64,000 bases of DNA. Source: Cladobotryum mycophilum. Its lineage: Eukaryota; Ascomycota; Sordariomycetes; Hypocreales; Hypocreaceae. The notes under the pieces are model-generated. The model was given only the letters and a program-made list of their open reading frames with translations, did no database searches and had not been told where the DNA came from. Where the stretch lies: contig JAVFKD010000016.1 of NCBI GenBank assembly GCA_036429605.1, positions 3,968,001 through 4,032,000 of the forward strand, given 5' to 3'. Below, one piece after another: positions 12,549 through 25,174 of the stretch; the first letter of the stretch is position 1; every line of letters begins with the position of its first letter. The translations under genes and the position numbers were made by a program.

Positions 12549-13605
12549 GGTTCTTTTAAGGTCTGGCTGTGACTCTCCACTGGAAAGCTTTCGCTTCCCC
12601 AGATTGCCTGAAGTAGGCGGCGGCGACGACGTTATCTTGACGACGGCGACCCAGCACCAAGGTCGAGCCTGACCCCACCAAGATGCTAATGACTATGAAG
12701 CGTAGGGGGAGGGAGAGCTGTTCGTAGCAGAGCAGATGGCAGAAGCTGTATTCGCGTTGTATCTTGCTTCTCGGGCCTTTGGAAAGACGTGAGAAGGTTG
12801 AGAAAGGGGATGGGATGGGATGGAATAGAATGCGTGAGGTTGGTAATGGGAGGAGAGTTCGTGTTTGTTGGTAATGCAAAGGTGTCTGTCTCTCTTCTGT
12901 CTCTCTTCTGGGTCCGTGATGAGGTAATGTGATGTGGCCAAACATGTCACGCCCTTGCCTATAAAATACGAGGTACCTAATGAGGGGCAGCCCAGCCACA
13001 CACGGCTCAAGTAATGGCGGGGCAACGGTACGTACCTTTTACTAGTACCTCGAGGCCGCCTTGAATGCTTCAGAATCCCCAAGAGCTTCGTGGAAACTCG
13101 CGTTGGCTGGTGAGAACGGGTGTATCCGCTTACCCGCCACACCCAAGCAATTAATAATTCAGATTGCCAACGTCCATTTGGTTTCATCACATCGACACCA
13201 TTTATTATTGCTCTTACTCTATGCAAAGCACGGCGAGTGTCTATTCATGATATGGTAGACTAGATTAGTATAGTAGGAAGTGTAAATAGCTTCCTGTTCC
13301 TACCCTACATATCTAACATACTGCTATTACTCTGGTCATGAAAGATTTTTTGCCGGGATTCCTTTGTCTATCGGTTTTATTGTCTCTGGTGACATTGTTC
13401 GGGTGTATCGCTGATCTTGTTAATCAAATTATTCTGATCCCTGAAAGGAAACTAGGGATGTATTATGCCCTAAACTTCATATCCTTCCGCTATTCGTTTG
13501 CACAACAAGTCAAAGCATAACTTGCTTCAGCTACTCGTAGTCATATGTCAAAATATTGGTGATTCAATATCTTGCCACGGCTATCTATGCATTAAGTGTA
13601 TGAGC
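12549..13605. other. intergenic: UBA1 promoter and NLR 3' flank
   Basis: About 1 kb. The part next to UBA1 (12549-13060) should hold its promoter. A short low-GC stretch follows near 13250-13600. No supported gene. Confidence 0.45.
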
Positions 13606-16600
13606 TTAAAATTGAATCTTCGCTGGCTCAAACCCCATCCAGATTACATTTCCAACTCGAGAACCAATGCCTATCCTTGAGCCAAAGACATCGGAAGCAG
13701 ATGCGCGGTACGCGGGTGGCAACCACAGCACTCTATGAGAGTTCCACAGAACCCAGGATTCATCTTCACTGATGCCGATCCCCTGTCGACTGATTGAAAG
13801 CTGGGCCGGGTCGAGCGATGGAGTTGTGGCCAACGCTGTTCGCCCACGTAGAGACCGAAAGTCGATGATGAATGTGCCCACGTTTGTGTAAAGGCGAGAG
13901 CCATCTGGATCGAATGTCATATCGTTTATCAGGCGACCGACTTCAAACCCCGCAATGTATTGGCCAGTCGTTGCATTTAGAACTCTTAGGTTTGTCTTTC
14001 CGCTCGAATAAGCAACCACAATGTGACTGCCGTCAGGTGAAAATCGTATGCCATTAACAAGCAGGCCGTTTGTCTTGTAAGTCGCAACACAGTGTCTGTT
14101 ATTTATGTCCCATATAGTGACTGCGGTATTCGCTACCAATGCCAATTTGGTGTTGTCGTGTGACAGGGTGGACGCCACTAGCCGGTCATCAATGTCCATT
14201 GTGATGCAGCTTCCACACGAGATATCCCACACTTGAAAGCTACGATAATGACTCAGAGCGACGAGCAAGGTGCCATCGGGAGAGTAGTGAATAGAGCGGA
14301 CACCGGCCATCTCGTATGTTGTGATAAGATGCCCCGTGTTGACATTCCAAACAGTGATAGGCCCATCATCGCATCCAACGGCTATGCTTGCACTGTCTGG
14401 AGAATATGCCATGGCCCAAATGTCACTGCAGAAAGACTTTTGTGATAATATATTGCAACCCGTAACGACATCATGTACTTTGAGATAAAGGTTGGGTGGA
14501 TCGCTGTGATGAGTGCGATAGATAGGGGCATCCCCAATCTGGCAGATGGACGCAACAGTTGAACCATTCGGAGAGAAGAATACAGATCTAGGCCACCCCA
14601 AACTATCACGAGTGCTCATGATGTGATTGAATGGTGCTGATACTGTGTAAAAGGGTATCACAATGTTGATCTCAAGTAGAGTTAGCCGGTTCTCATCCCT
14701 CCATATACAGCTCCCCCTCTGTGTCCCAAACTCTGAATGTCATATCACTCGATGCTGATACAACATTCTTACCATTGGGAGAAAATGAAAGAGAAATGAC
14801 GCCTTCAGAATGTTTCTCTATTCTCGGAGCATGTGTGCTCAAGCTTGTATCCCAGACTTTGATCGTACCGTCCCGTGAAGCCGACACTAGGGTTTTGCTA
14901 TCAGTCTTGAAAACAACTGAAGTTACGCTGTCACTGTGCCCATATAATATTCCAAAGCAGCTGCCGGTATTTGTATTCCAGAGACGAATAGTCTGATCTG
15001 CGGAAGCAGAAGCAATCCTGTTGCCGTCCGGCGAGAACGTTGCTGCGACAACTGACGCAGTGTGACCTTCTAGAATCCTTCGGCATGAAGATTTCTCAGC
15101 ATCCCATAATTCCATGCGGGAGTCGTCCTGCATGATGGTTATAAATAAACTACCATCTGGGGAGAAGCCCTCGTAGCCATGGCAGGACGGCATAGTAAAA
15201 TGCGTCCCAGAAAACAGGTCACAGAGCTGGGCGATAGCTCGAGGGCAATAAGAGATAAGTCTGGAGCCATCTGGTGAAAACAAAATTGAGCCGATTGGCG
15301 ATTGAAGATTGTTGAACTCTGCAATTAAGCGAGATGTTTTGGTATCCCATACACGAATGAACCCCTCCTTAGCGATCACGGCGACCATCGAGCCATCTGG
15401 TGAAGGCTTTATCAAATCCTCGTCACTACAGCAAACCTGATAGGTTTCAATAGCGGTTCCTGTTTTTCTGTCCCATATTTTGAAAGTATGGTCTTGCAAT
15501 ATCAATATCAGGCAACGACCATCTACCGAGAATCGCGCCGAAGCAAAGCGGTCGACTAGGTTGTTTGGACCTTTGAGGACATTGCCAGTTTCTGCATCAT
15601 GAATGCTCAGAGCGCCATCTGATGATAACACGGTGAAGCATTGGCCATCTGGGCAGAACCCTACACAACTACGCAGCGGAAATTGATATGTAAGGAGACA
15701 TGCCGTCGTCTCAGCATCCCAAATCTTGAAGTCATTTTTAAGCGATACGGAGGCAATTCTTTTGCCATCAAATGACAAACCTTCTAAGGTTAAATTCTTA
15801 CTCTTGGCCTCGAATGTCGTGATGCATGGATCAAAATCCAAAGAGACTATAGGAACTGTAACAATCCAGGCGGGGATGGATTTCTGGAATGTCTTTCGGA
15901 TGATGCTCTGCTGTGGCGCGAATACTAAGGCGGACACATATATCTGAAGCGGCGCTTTGTCCAAAATGGTGATGTTTGCCAGAATAAAACGATGGGCGTC
16001 TTGTAGAAAAGAGGAGACCATCGGACTATTCTCTGGCTATTATCTCAATGTTAGTACGCTGTATGCTTCGAGTAAGGTAATATGATTTACTTTGACAAGG
16101 TATACGAGTTGGCCTAGTATGGTGTGGCTTTCTCCTGATTTCCCAAGGAAACTGAGAGCCTCTAGCCAGTGCAGGAGATGAGAATTGAGAAATCGATGCA
16201 CTATATCATTGTCTTGAATGGTATGGCCGGTCGAGCTTAAATGGTGAACCCAATACAGACAGGCATATTGTACCTCGGGAGGTAGGCAAGCATCAATGAC
16301 TCTCTGATCGACATCTACCCTCGGAGTTCCCGGTAGGCGGAGAGAACAAACATTCTCTTTTAGCGTCTCACCCGATGATAATAATTTGAGGCATTGCGAA
16401 AGCAATATTTCGTGAGTGGCTTGCTCGTTCACCCAAAAAGGATACTTGCTTGGATTGCTTTCCTTCTCTGGGTCTAGGAGAAAGTCCCGAAAGGAGAGGT
16501 GAAGAAGTCGCACGGGGGTAGAAACATCAAACGGAACACTCAAAACAGAATGCAAAAGATCTAATTGATCCTCAATAACATCTGTCGGAACTTGGAGAAG

Positions 16601-18159
16601 ACGGGCCAGCGCTGCAATCGAAAGGGGGCTGGCCAGTAAAACGATTGAACCGACATTGTATCTAAATCGGGCTATTATTTCCTTCCTGTCTGCATGTGAA
16701 AGCCCAACCAGTAATCGATCCAGGACAGGCAAGTATGTAGCGTCCAGACTGGAGAGGCGAGCCTTTTGATACTCGAGAATCCCATTCAGCTGGTTCTGTG
16801 GGCCACCGAGTCTCCGATCCTTCAGGAGACGGCAGATTGTCGCGGCGACAATGAACAATGGGATAGCCATGGCGACAAGTTTCTCAAAATTTTCTTCCCC
16901 TGGCCAATCAGCAGACAGACGTCGGGTTGACATGACCGACATGTTGTAATCTTTCCTAATAGCATCCAGTTGATGACGCATATAAGCACCGATATCATGC
17001 TGAATGACCAACTTTGGGATTTGAGCCAGGAGTAAGCCATCATATTGACCGCTAATCTCTTCAAAACCAAGTCGTATCGGTAATTCGGGTCTACTAGTAA
17101 GGAAGAACTTGAGACGAGGATTGCTCAAGTCCCGTGCCTGCGACAAAACACGAATCATTGTCCTCATGCTATCCTCGCGGTCACACTCATCAAGGGCATC
17201 GATAACGACAACAAGAGTTGGTCCCTGCCACTGGATGGATGCCGATGCCTTCTTCAATGGATCGAGAATCAATCTTTCAAACTGGTCACTGATGGATTTT
17301 TCGTGTATTGCTGGATATCCATCAATTGCATCTCGGACAAATGGCGCAATAGAAGGCAGCCCGCGTACAAGCTGTGCCACTATCGTCGTAAAAACATATG
17401 AGACACGGCCACGATCACCCTCGCCTCTCTTGAAGAAGAAACTGGCGCCCAGCGTATTCTTTTCGGCGAATGAGCGAGCGACGGTGCGCGATATCGTCGA
17501 TTTGCCTGTTCCGGCCATGCCATTGAGCCAAAATATGGACCCGCTCGCCGGATCATTGCACCATTGCTGGATTTGTTGCATAATGTCAACTCGAGTTCCA
17601 GGAAGACACAACGACTCATCCCCATCTAGACTGGAATCGTACGTAGCCGCTTCTGCAACACGCAGCTTGGAGAGAACAGTCTCTTGGTGAATGTCAAGAA
17701 GAACTACACTAGATATTTTTAAGAGAAGATCATTTCGTAGCTTTGCGGGAGTTGCGCTCACGTTTGTTCAATACTGAGATCCATCAAGATGGTCGTCTTT
17801 TGCCTCTCAAGTGTCATGACAATGTCTTGCACATCTTTCTTCTTGAACGGCCAAACCGCTCTCGCATGTCTTGCACCCATATCCAATTTGGCTACTAGAC
17901 CCAGCAATAACTGTCGACATTCATCGATGGTTCGACGCAGGCCTACGGAGCCCTCCAGCTTGCTGGCATTCGGGCCAGCAAGCATACGCTCGAGGTTCTT
18001 GAGCGTGGCAGTGAACTTGTCCGCTTCCTTGAGAATGCGACGAACATCAGAGGGAGCATTTTTGGCGTCCATGCAATAAATAGAGCACATGACACCGACC
18101 TTTACGAAGAGGTCGACGATTTGGCCGATGTTCGACACGAGGCCCAAAACATCCGCCAT
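13606..18159 (-). CDS. NLR-type STAND protein: HeLo-like N-domain, NACHT, WD40 repeats
   Basis: Exons, from 5' to 3' on the minus strand: 17762-18159, 16091-17708, 14709-16036 and probably 13606-14614. The first 133 residues (MADVLGLVSNIGQIVDLF, APSDVRRILKEADKF) resemble the HeLo-like N-domain of fungal NLRs. The NACHT domain follows, with Walker A GMAGTGKST near residue 197 and Walker B VVVIDALDECD near 300. A winged-helix-like region comes next (LLHLSFRDFLLDPE). The C-terminal half carries about a dozen WD40-like blades, several degenerate, with FSPDG and IWD/VWD motifs. Such proteins act in fungal incompatibility and immunity by sensing ligands with the repeats and oligomerising through NACHT. 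Introns 17709-17761 and 16037-16090 are clear. The last junction (14615-14708, GTATAT donor) is weak; the frame closes with a TGA at 14693, so the protein may end there with a separate WD40 remnant downstream. Confidence 0.85.
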
Positions 18160-19440
18160 CGGAGGGTTCAGAAGTGTTTACAACGAATTTCAATGACCTG
18201 ATGATGAATGAAGAAGGCGGGCATGATTTAATATGAATCGAAGCGGGGGAGAGACTCGCCGTACTTCAGCACTGGAGGGAGGCTTGGTCACACTGCATGC
18301 ATGAGAGTGGGGGATACGCTCAGCACCTGGCCGCCAATGAAAGCATTATTTGACGACGAGGTGGCTGAGTCATGATCACGATATCTGGTGATGTAAATAT
18401 GTATTTTGATATAATTATTTTGGCACATTAATCGCTTATAAACTCTATGTTATCCGTATCATGAGCGGTTTACTAGATGGGGAAACATGGCGATGAGGAA
18501 ATATCGATGAGAGGCTTGTTACTATCCTTGGCCAATAGCAGTGAGCTGCTGTACCAAGTATTTTTGTGTGAATTCTCAAAGTTGAAATAGCAAACAGTCA
18601 AACAGAGGATAGGTAGATTACCTCAAAGTCCAAGTGTGAAATATGCACATTTGGGTATCAACTAAAGAGAGTATAATTTGATGCATCAAGGAAGAGGCGA
18701 TGAAGAACTCACACGAGTCAGAGTGAGTAGTTTTATAATAGGTTTAGAATGAACTGCTGTATAGAAGAGCGTTGATATGAAACAGTAGTGACTGACAAAT
18801 TAAATGAAGTGACTATGGACAGGAGAGCACAGGACTGCTATTCTCCTCATGAAGGAGAGTGAGCTCCGATAATAGTCCAAGTAATACTGAGTAGCAGTAA
18901 GTCTGGATTCTTAATCTCTAGTTTTCTAAATTACAACTACTAGAATATTCACCTTAAATCTCATCTGCCTCTTGTGTAGCTACTACCCAGCAAGGTAGGG
19001 TAGGTAGCCTGTCAAGACTGCGGGAGACTCACTTGACATTATCAGATTGAACAGCTGCCTGCCAGCTGCCAGACTTTGTTTACCACTGCTCTCGCCAGCT
19101 GGAGAAATATCACAACATTGCCACCCGCCGTTACTAGTACAACCATGAGAGGCACCTGCCAACGGTTGTCAACCAAGAGGCAACTTCAACTGCAACTGCA
19201 ACCGGACTTGTAATTTCAACTTCAACCCCAACCTCAGCTGCAATTCCAGACTCAGCCTCGAGTCAACATAAGGTCAACACAAAGTGAACACAACAACCCT
19301 AAAGAGAGATTTGTCAATTTTTTCTACCAAAAGCCAAAAACCACCTTGCGCAACTCTTCTAACTCTGTGACAGTCACTTCCGAATCTTCGCCTCCGCGCA
19401 CGCTCCCTCTATCGCGACCCTTCGGCCCAGCCATGCCACG
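18160..19440. other. shared divergent promoter region
   Basis: About 1.3 kb between the NLR (-) and the unknown gene (+). The NLR side is AT-rich (18380-18800). The other side holds a degenerate CAACTG/CAACTTCAAC array at about 19186-19262. No supported coding frame. Confidence 0.45.
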
Positions 19441-20543
19441 ATGTCTCTCCACGCCTCTCAAGAACCGTTTCGGAAACAACGAAGCCTAGAGTCGCTGAAG
19501 AGGGACTTTCGCGATGAAGTTCTCAACAAGACCAACGGGCTCTACTTCATGCGCAACACTCTGATGAAGGACAAGGAAACGGATACCAAGCTCCTCGAGA
19601 TCCTCTGCCCGCGACGGGAGCAGGCGACCGTCAAGAATGCCTTCAGTCACGTCACGCGCTTGCTGAGTGAGTGCTGCAACTCGTTTGATCTGCTGGGCAA
19701 GTTTAGCAAGGAAATGTACTGGGAAATCGTTGCCTCTGATACGTCAGCCAAGTGCGGCATAGACTTGCCCGAGGACATGGCCCGAGAGTTGGTCTTTAGC
19801 CTTCTCAAGGCTCTCCAACGCTGGAACATTCATCAGGGGGTCCTTCATCCAGCACGAACCTCTTTATTCTTCAGCTTCAGAGATTGCACAAGCACTTTGA
19901 GAACAAGAACCCTGACTCGCCCTCGTGCGCCAAGAGTGACTGGCAACTCACTGAAGAAGAAAAGACGGCTGTGCGGAATGGATCTGTCCAGATGGGCCCA
20001 GCGAGAAAGGTCTCCAACAAGAAATTTGAGCTGTCGCCACACGGCGCACAGAAGCTCTACCTGATCACCGAACTCCCAGGCGATCGTTTCTGCAAGCCCG
20101 ATCTTATGGGACTCATTGATAAGAGAGTGATGGACAAGCCTGCACCCAAGTTCAAGCTATCAGCGGCATCGCAAGCTCGGCGCAACTCTGTCAGCTCATT
20201 TGGAAGTAGCCCACCACCACCAGACATCAGTTCGGGTGGTCTGTTTTCGCCCTCGCGCAAACTCAAGAAGACCAAGACTGATGACGGTTGGTTGGGATCC
20301 CTACCATCGTCGGGCATTGGCTCGGAGAGAGCAAGTTCACCCATCGGAAGCATCATGACAGGAGACTCTCCCTGCCCCAGTACCGGAATCAAGCGACGCA
20401 ACGAATTTGACGATGTCGACCACTCGAGCAAGAAGCAGGTGGCCGAGGACCACACTGCGAGAAACATTTCACCAACGCCCACGAAGAAGCAGGTCAGGAG
20501 GCGCAGGCACAAGTCGTCCATGTTTATTCAATACAGGAGATGA
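19441..20543 (+). CDS. conserved-looking hypothetical protein, one-base frameshift
   Basis: I do not recognise the family. The first part (to about 19835) is a globular helical protein: FRDEVLNKTNGLYFMRN, ATVKNAFSHVTRLLSECC, DMARELVFSLLKALQRW. The second part, in another frame, continues the helix (ILQLQRLHKHFENKN) and then a Ser/Pro/Lys-rich disordered tail that ends in a basic RRRRHKSS cluster, possibly nuclear. The frame shift falls in a run of five G (19836-19840). The span is 1103 nt, and one more base gives 1104 (367 aa) with both halves joined. An ATG seven bases upstream (19434) opens only a short frame ending at a TAG, so the start at 19441 is preferred. Confidence 0.6.
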
Positions 20544-22564
20544 GGGGAAATATGCTCTTTGGTTGGAATGCGTTGGATGTGAATGATTTGATCATGTTTC
20601 TTGTACACTTGGCTATTGTGGACTTGGTGAGGGTTTATGCATAGGACGAGGACGGAATATTGGCTTTGACGATTTTTACGAAGACTGTATGGGATATTGG
20701 AGGCTGGAACAGGTTATGAAAAGGCTCCAAACTGTATGATCAATGTAGACTATGAATACAAACTTGACTAACAGATGGTGGACTGTTGATAGCCACACGC
20801 TTGAGATGTATGATCTCGTGTTGTGGCTGGGGAGCAGAGAGCGTCCCTGAAATGGGTGAGTGTCGTTTTTTGTGGTTGTCGTGTGTGAACAAAGTAGAAA
20901 CTAAACAAGGTTAAGATCAAGCATATTATTGAATGGCCTGGGCTGGGCTGAATACAAAATATTACACTTGGGAATTTACTAAGCTTGTATAGGGTAACCA
21001 TTCCGAGGCTTGACTAGAGGGATGATAAAATGGTTCGACACCAAATTTGGATCGAGATTGAGACGACAGCCCCTCTTCCCCTTTAAGTTGGTCTCCAGAG
21101 AACTACGAGTAACCAACGGATAATAAGATGTTGCAACCAAACAGAGGTTTGAGAAAGGTAGGCACTTGATTGACAGAAAGAAACGACAAGATGGATGGAT
21201 ATAGACGTGGGAATGGAAACGAACATGGAAATGAACATGGAAACGGGACTGGCGGGAGAATAATTCTGATGGCTCTTGGCAGAGAGGCTGTGCTAGATTG
21301 AAAGAGTGAAAGGGGGTGTCTTGGCATTTGTCGTCGAAAATGAGAAATGTGACGATAACGATATCTCCCTCGTGATGTAAAAAAGCGGCCTCTTCCTTTT
21401 TTTGCTGACATTGAATGAATGGATGGCCTCTAAAGCTGAGAAGCTTGATACTGTTTTCGGTATTAATAGAATTGAATTACACGCAATAGCCTCTTTGGTC
21501 GTTGTTCAGGGCTGAGACAAATGATGTAGAACGCCAAGCCACACGTTGCGTTTCCACTTGGGGCTGATGCTGTAGAATTTGATTCATTCTTCTCTTTGTT
21601 CCGTTTGCCAGTGGCATCATGCCTTCCCTGGTTGACACATTGCAAAGGAACTAGCCTTGCCGGGATATCCGACTCGGCAGTGTGACGTAACAAGAGGGAC
21701 ATGTCATTGGAAGAGGGAGAAGAATCAAATCAAGTGTGGCTGGTGAGTGTAGATACCCAAGACAAGGTACCCCAAGCACCCGAAACACCCACTGTAAGGG
21801 AATACCTATAATAATACCTTCCAGGTTACCTTATGCAATGCAATGCACGGCCTGGCATGGCATGGCATATGAAGCACGAGCTGCCTCCCTCCCCGAACCA
21901 ACGAGAACGATGAGGCTTTTCGCAAGGCTTCTTTGACGAAAACCATCTTGAACTTCAAGGGTGCATCTACATCTTATTTCCATTTTTGGCATTATTCTTT
22001 CATCTGGTTGCTCAGACCGTTTCCGTCGTTGACAAAAAGTACTGAGAGTAGGAGCAGTAACATCAAAAATCCTTCAAACCCTCATGACCCCGCCACCCCT
22101 CATTTTTTGAATACCTAATACACTACATACTTGAACCATCCATCCATCCATCCCAGATCAGATCAGCCCTCCCTCCAGCTGCCGGGCTATCCAGTTCCAT
22201 CGTCATTGCGTCGACTAAACCTGCCTGAGGTAGCAGCACTTGTTTTAGAGGGCTTCCGTCCAAGGTTCGTTCCAGCTAGCACAGAACGGACAAAGACATC
22301 ATTATCACCATCTCCATCTCCATCCAAACTCCCCCTCCCCCTCCCCCTCATTTATTATTAAAAACCCATCAGAGAATTAAAATCGCCTCTGCTGATCTTT
22401 CCACAAGTTCCCGGCTTTGGCGTCTTGGCAGTCCCTTCGACCCTGCGCATCAATTCCATTTTCTACTCCCTTCTTCATTGCAGTCAATTAATTCATCCTT
22501 CATTCAAACAATTGTTGGAAGCGCGGCAAGGATCATAATCAACTAATCGATCAATCAATCAATC
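20544..22564. other. intergenic region and long leader of the C2 gene
   Basis: About 2 kb. Simple repeats only: a CCAT run near 22138-22152, a CCCCCT run at about 22329-22349, and a CAAT run at about 22548-22564 that abuts the next start codon. The frames in it are short and low in complexity. Confidence 0.5.
22548..22564 (+). repeat. CAAT-type simple repeat at a start codon
   Basis: About four copies of a CAAT/AATC unit end directly at the ATG of the C2-domain gene. It may set start-codon context; otherwise an ordinary microsatellite. Confidence 0.6.
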
Positions 22565-24327
22565 ATGGCTGTAACTACTCATCACGACCCTTCATCATCC
22601 TCAATCTCCAGCGAGTCTTCAAAAGACGATGATCACCATCAAGACGCCAACGGCCAGGATGAGCACAAAGAAAAGCAACCACCCGGCGGGTTCGACACAA
22701 CGCCTCTCCCGGATGCGCCCCAGGGATACACCGTCCGCTTCATCTTCCACTCCGCAAAAGACTTGCCCGTCGCCGATTTCCACACTGGCTCCTCGGATCC
22801 CTATGTAATCGCTACTCTCAAGGGGACACAGCCCAAGAGGCACAAGGAAGATCCGGATCTGACGCACAGGACCGAAACCAAGCGTCGCACACTGGAACCA
22901 GTCTGGGACGATGAATGGGTCGTCGCCAACGTGCCTCCTGGCGGCTTCTCGCTCAAGTGTCGCATGTACGACGAAGATGCCGCCGACAAGGATGACAGAC
23001 TAGGCAATGTCACAATCAAGGTCGATCAAGTCTCTGAAGACTGGGAGGGCATTCCTGCTCCGGGAAAAGAGTTTCCAGCAAAGAAGCGCGTCATGAGCAA
23101 GCGCGCATACCTCCTCAAGGGTCTGTCCAACGCCGTCCACGGAGGTCACATCACCCCCAAGCTGCGCGTTAGCATACAGGTCCTCGGCAAGTCACCTCCT
23201 CCGTTTGCGCAAATGTGCACCATAGGCCCGACGAATTGGATCAAGCACTACAGTCCCATGATTGGTCGCCTCATTGGCACAAAAGTCAATACTGATGAGC
23301 ACGACGATGAAAAAGGCGATAGTGGTGAGGACAAGAGCAGGAGTCAGAAATATGAGTAAGTCTTGACTGCACCCAATAACCTGTCTGATACAGTCATTGA
23401 CTCATGTCAAATAGCTTCCAAGCCAATGAGATTCAGTTCCAAGGCCCTGTCCCGTCAAAACTCTACCATCGATATGTCGAATTTAGACCCATCATCGGCT
23501 CCTTATTTGCATCCACTGGTATTCGCGGTAAAATTTTAAACAAGGCCTTGCACAAGCAGCATAATCGCGTCTACAATTTCGACAGTTCGACCGAGTACGG
23601 AACCTTTAAGCCTTGCTCCGAGGAGGCGTCTCTTCAGTTCCTCAGAATGGCCCACTTTGATGAAGGAGGCCGCATTTTCACATACATCTTGTCCCTGGAT
23701 GGTCAGCTTCGGTTCACCGAGACGGGCAAAGAGTTTGGCATTGACCTACTCAGCAAGCACACCATGCACGCCGATGCGGAAAAGTACATTGCCTGTTCGG
23801 GAGAGTTCTTCATCAGGAGGTTGCAGCATCCTGACGCGAGCGACGATCCGGAGCCCAAGGAAAAGACACATCCGGCGGAAGAGATACCTGGTGGTCCCCC
23901 CTTGGAGGCTCCACCACCTAACCCGGCATACTACCAGCTATACATTGACAACGAGTCCGGCACATATCGTCCCGACAAGTCCATCCTCCCAGATCTCAAG
24001 GAATTCTTGGAGAGAAACTTGCCCGGTCTTGGCATCGTGGCCATGAGCGTCGATGACGATCGCCTCCAGCAGCTCAAGGACGAGCAACGAAACATCAAGA
24101 AGAAGGAGGGCAAGATCATGCACGTCGTCATGAACAACAGTTCCAGCGATAGTCTCAGCTCAGTCGAGAGCGAGCTAGACGCGCGGGATCATACTTGGGA
24201 ACTTGGGCAGAAGAGCAAGAGGGAGGCTGCGTACTCGGCCCTGATGAATCCGGATTCGGAGCACATTAAGGATGCGGCTAAGACTATTCTTCCGCATAGG
24301 GAGAAGAAGGTGGAGGAGAAAAAATGA
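22565..24327 (+). CDS. C2-domain protein, fungal
   Basis: Exons 22565-23355 and 23415-24327; the intron has a GTAAGT donor and AATAG acceptor. The product is 567 aa. An acidic, Ser-rich N-terminus (1-50) leads into a C2-like domain at about 55-170: YTVRFIFHSAKDLPVADFHTG, then SSDPYVIATL, then EPVWDDEWVVANVP. Asp residues typical of calcium-binding loops are visible. C2 domains usually dock on phospholipid membranes. The second half is a separate globular region (FRPIIGSLFAST, FLRMAHFDEGGRIFTYILSL, DLLSKHTMHADAEKYIACSGEFF) common to fungal proteins of unknown role. No transmembrane segment or signal peptide is evident. The gene is intact and runs tail-to-tail with the thioesterase. Confidence 0.85.
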
Positions 24328-24507
24328 GAGGGGATGGGATGATGTGAATGAAATGAATGAAATGCTGTCTTTTTTATTGTTTTTTTGAGTATTGGTTATT
24401 TTTATATGTGATTTCTTAATATGATACCACTCACTTGGATACCAGTCATGATGCATTTCACTATTTCTCGTTTCTTGATTGCTGTGAAAGGCAGAAGTCG
24501 TAATGTT

Positions 24508-25174
24508 TTATAGTTTGGTGCTGAGAGACACCCACGTACTCGAACACCTCGCCAGTTCCACCCCATGCTCATCCCTCACTTCGCACCGTATCTTCGTCTT
24601 GCGCCCTTCGGTTCCCTCTATCCATGCATTGACGACCACCTCGCCCACCTTCACGGGTTTTATGAATTTGATGTCCAAGCCGCCGGTTAGACTGGAGGAT
24701 TGGAACACGAGACCGGACTTGTTGAGCGAGGTATTGATGTCGTGGAGGGAGCCCATGGACTCGTCTGCCATGGTCATGATCATGCCACCGTGGATGATGT
24801 TGTGATACCCCACAAGGCCCTCGCCCAGGGAAAAGAGGGAAGATACACGTGTAATGGGCCTAGAGGGGTCGTGTAGATGCGCATCATCCTCTGGGTGGAA
24901 GTAGCACAGCATGTGTTTCAGGCCGCGGGGGCCGGCGCGGAGTGTCTTGCCGAGGAACTGGTCGTGCGTGTCGGAGAGGGGGTTGACACACTGGGGGATG
25001 AACGGGATGGAGTCGCGGAGGAGAGTGGCGGTCCAGGGGATGGAGGAGAAGTGGGAGAGGGCGGAGGAGTAGAGGTCTGGGTGGGTGGAAGGGGGAGGAG
25101 GTTGAGGGTTGGGCAGAGGAGGCGGTTGAGGGGGTGAGGAGAGGTTTGTCGTTGGTGTCTTTTGTGGAGGACAT
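24508..25174 (-). CDS. PaaI/4HBT hotdog thioesterase-like protein, N-terminus out of frame
   Basis: The C-terminal 134 codons (24508-24912) hold a hotdog fold with the family's HGGMIMTMADESMG segment, so it probably hydrolyses an acyl-CoA thioester; the substrate is unknown. Upstream the same frame continues as coding (PWTATLLRDSIPFIP, QFLGKTLRAGPRG) but has no ATG. The best start, ATG at 25172-25174 (MSSTKDTNDKPLL), is in another frame. The two frames meet at a tandem TGGG TGGG at 25078-25085 on the plus strand. One unit is four bases, exactly the offset needed, so a 4-bp duplication would explain the break. With one unit counted the gene is 220 codons. An internal start at 24910-24912 would remove part of the conserved region. 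Confidence 0.65.
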
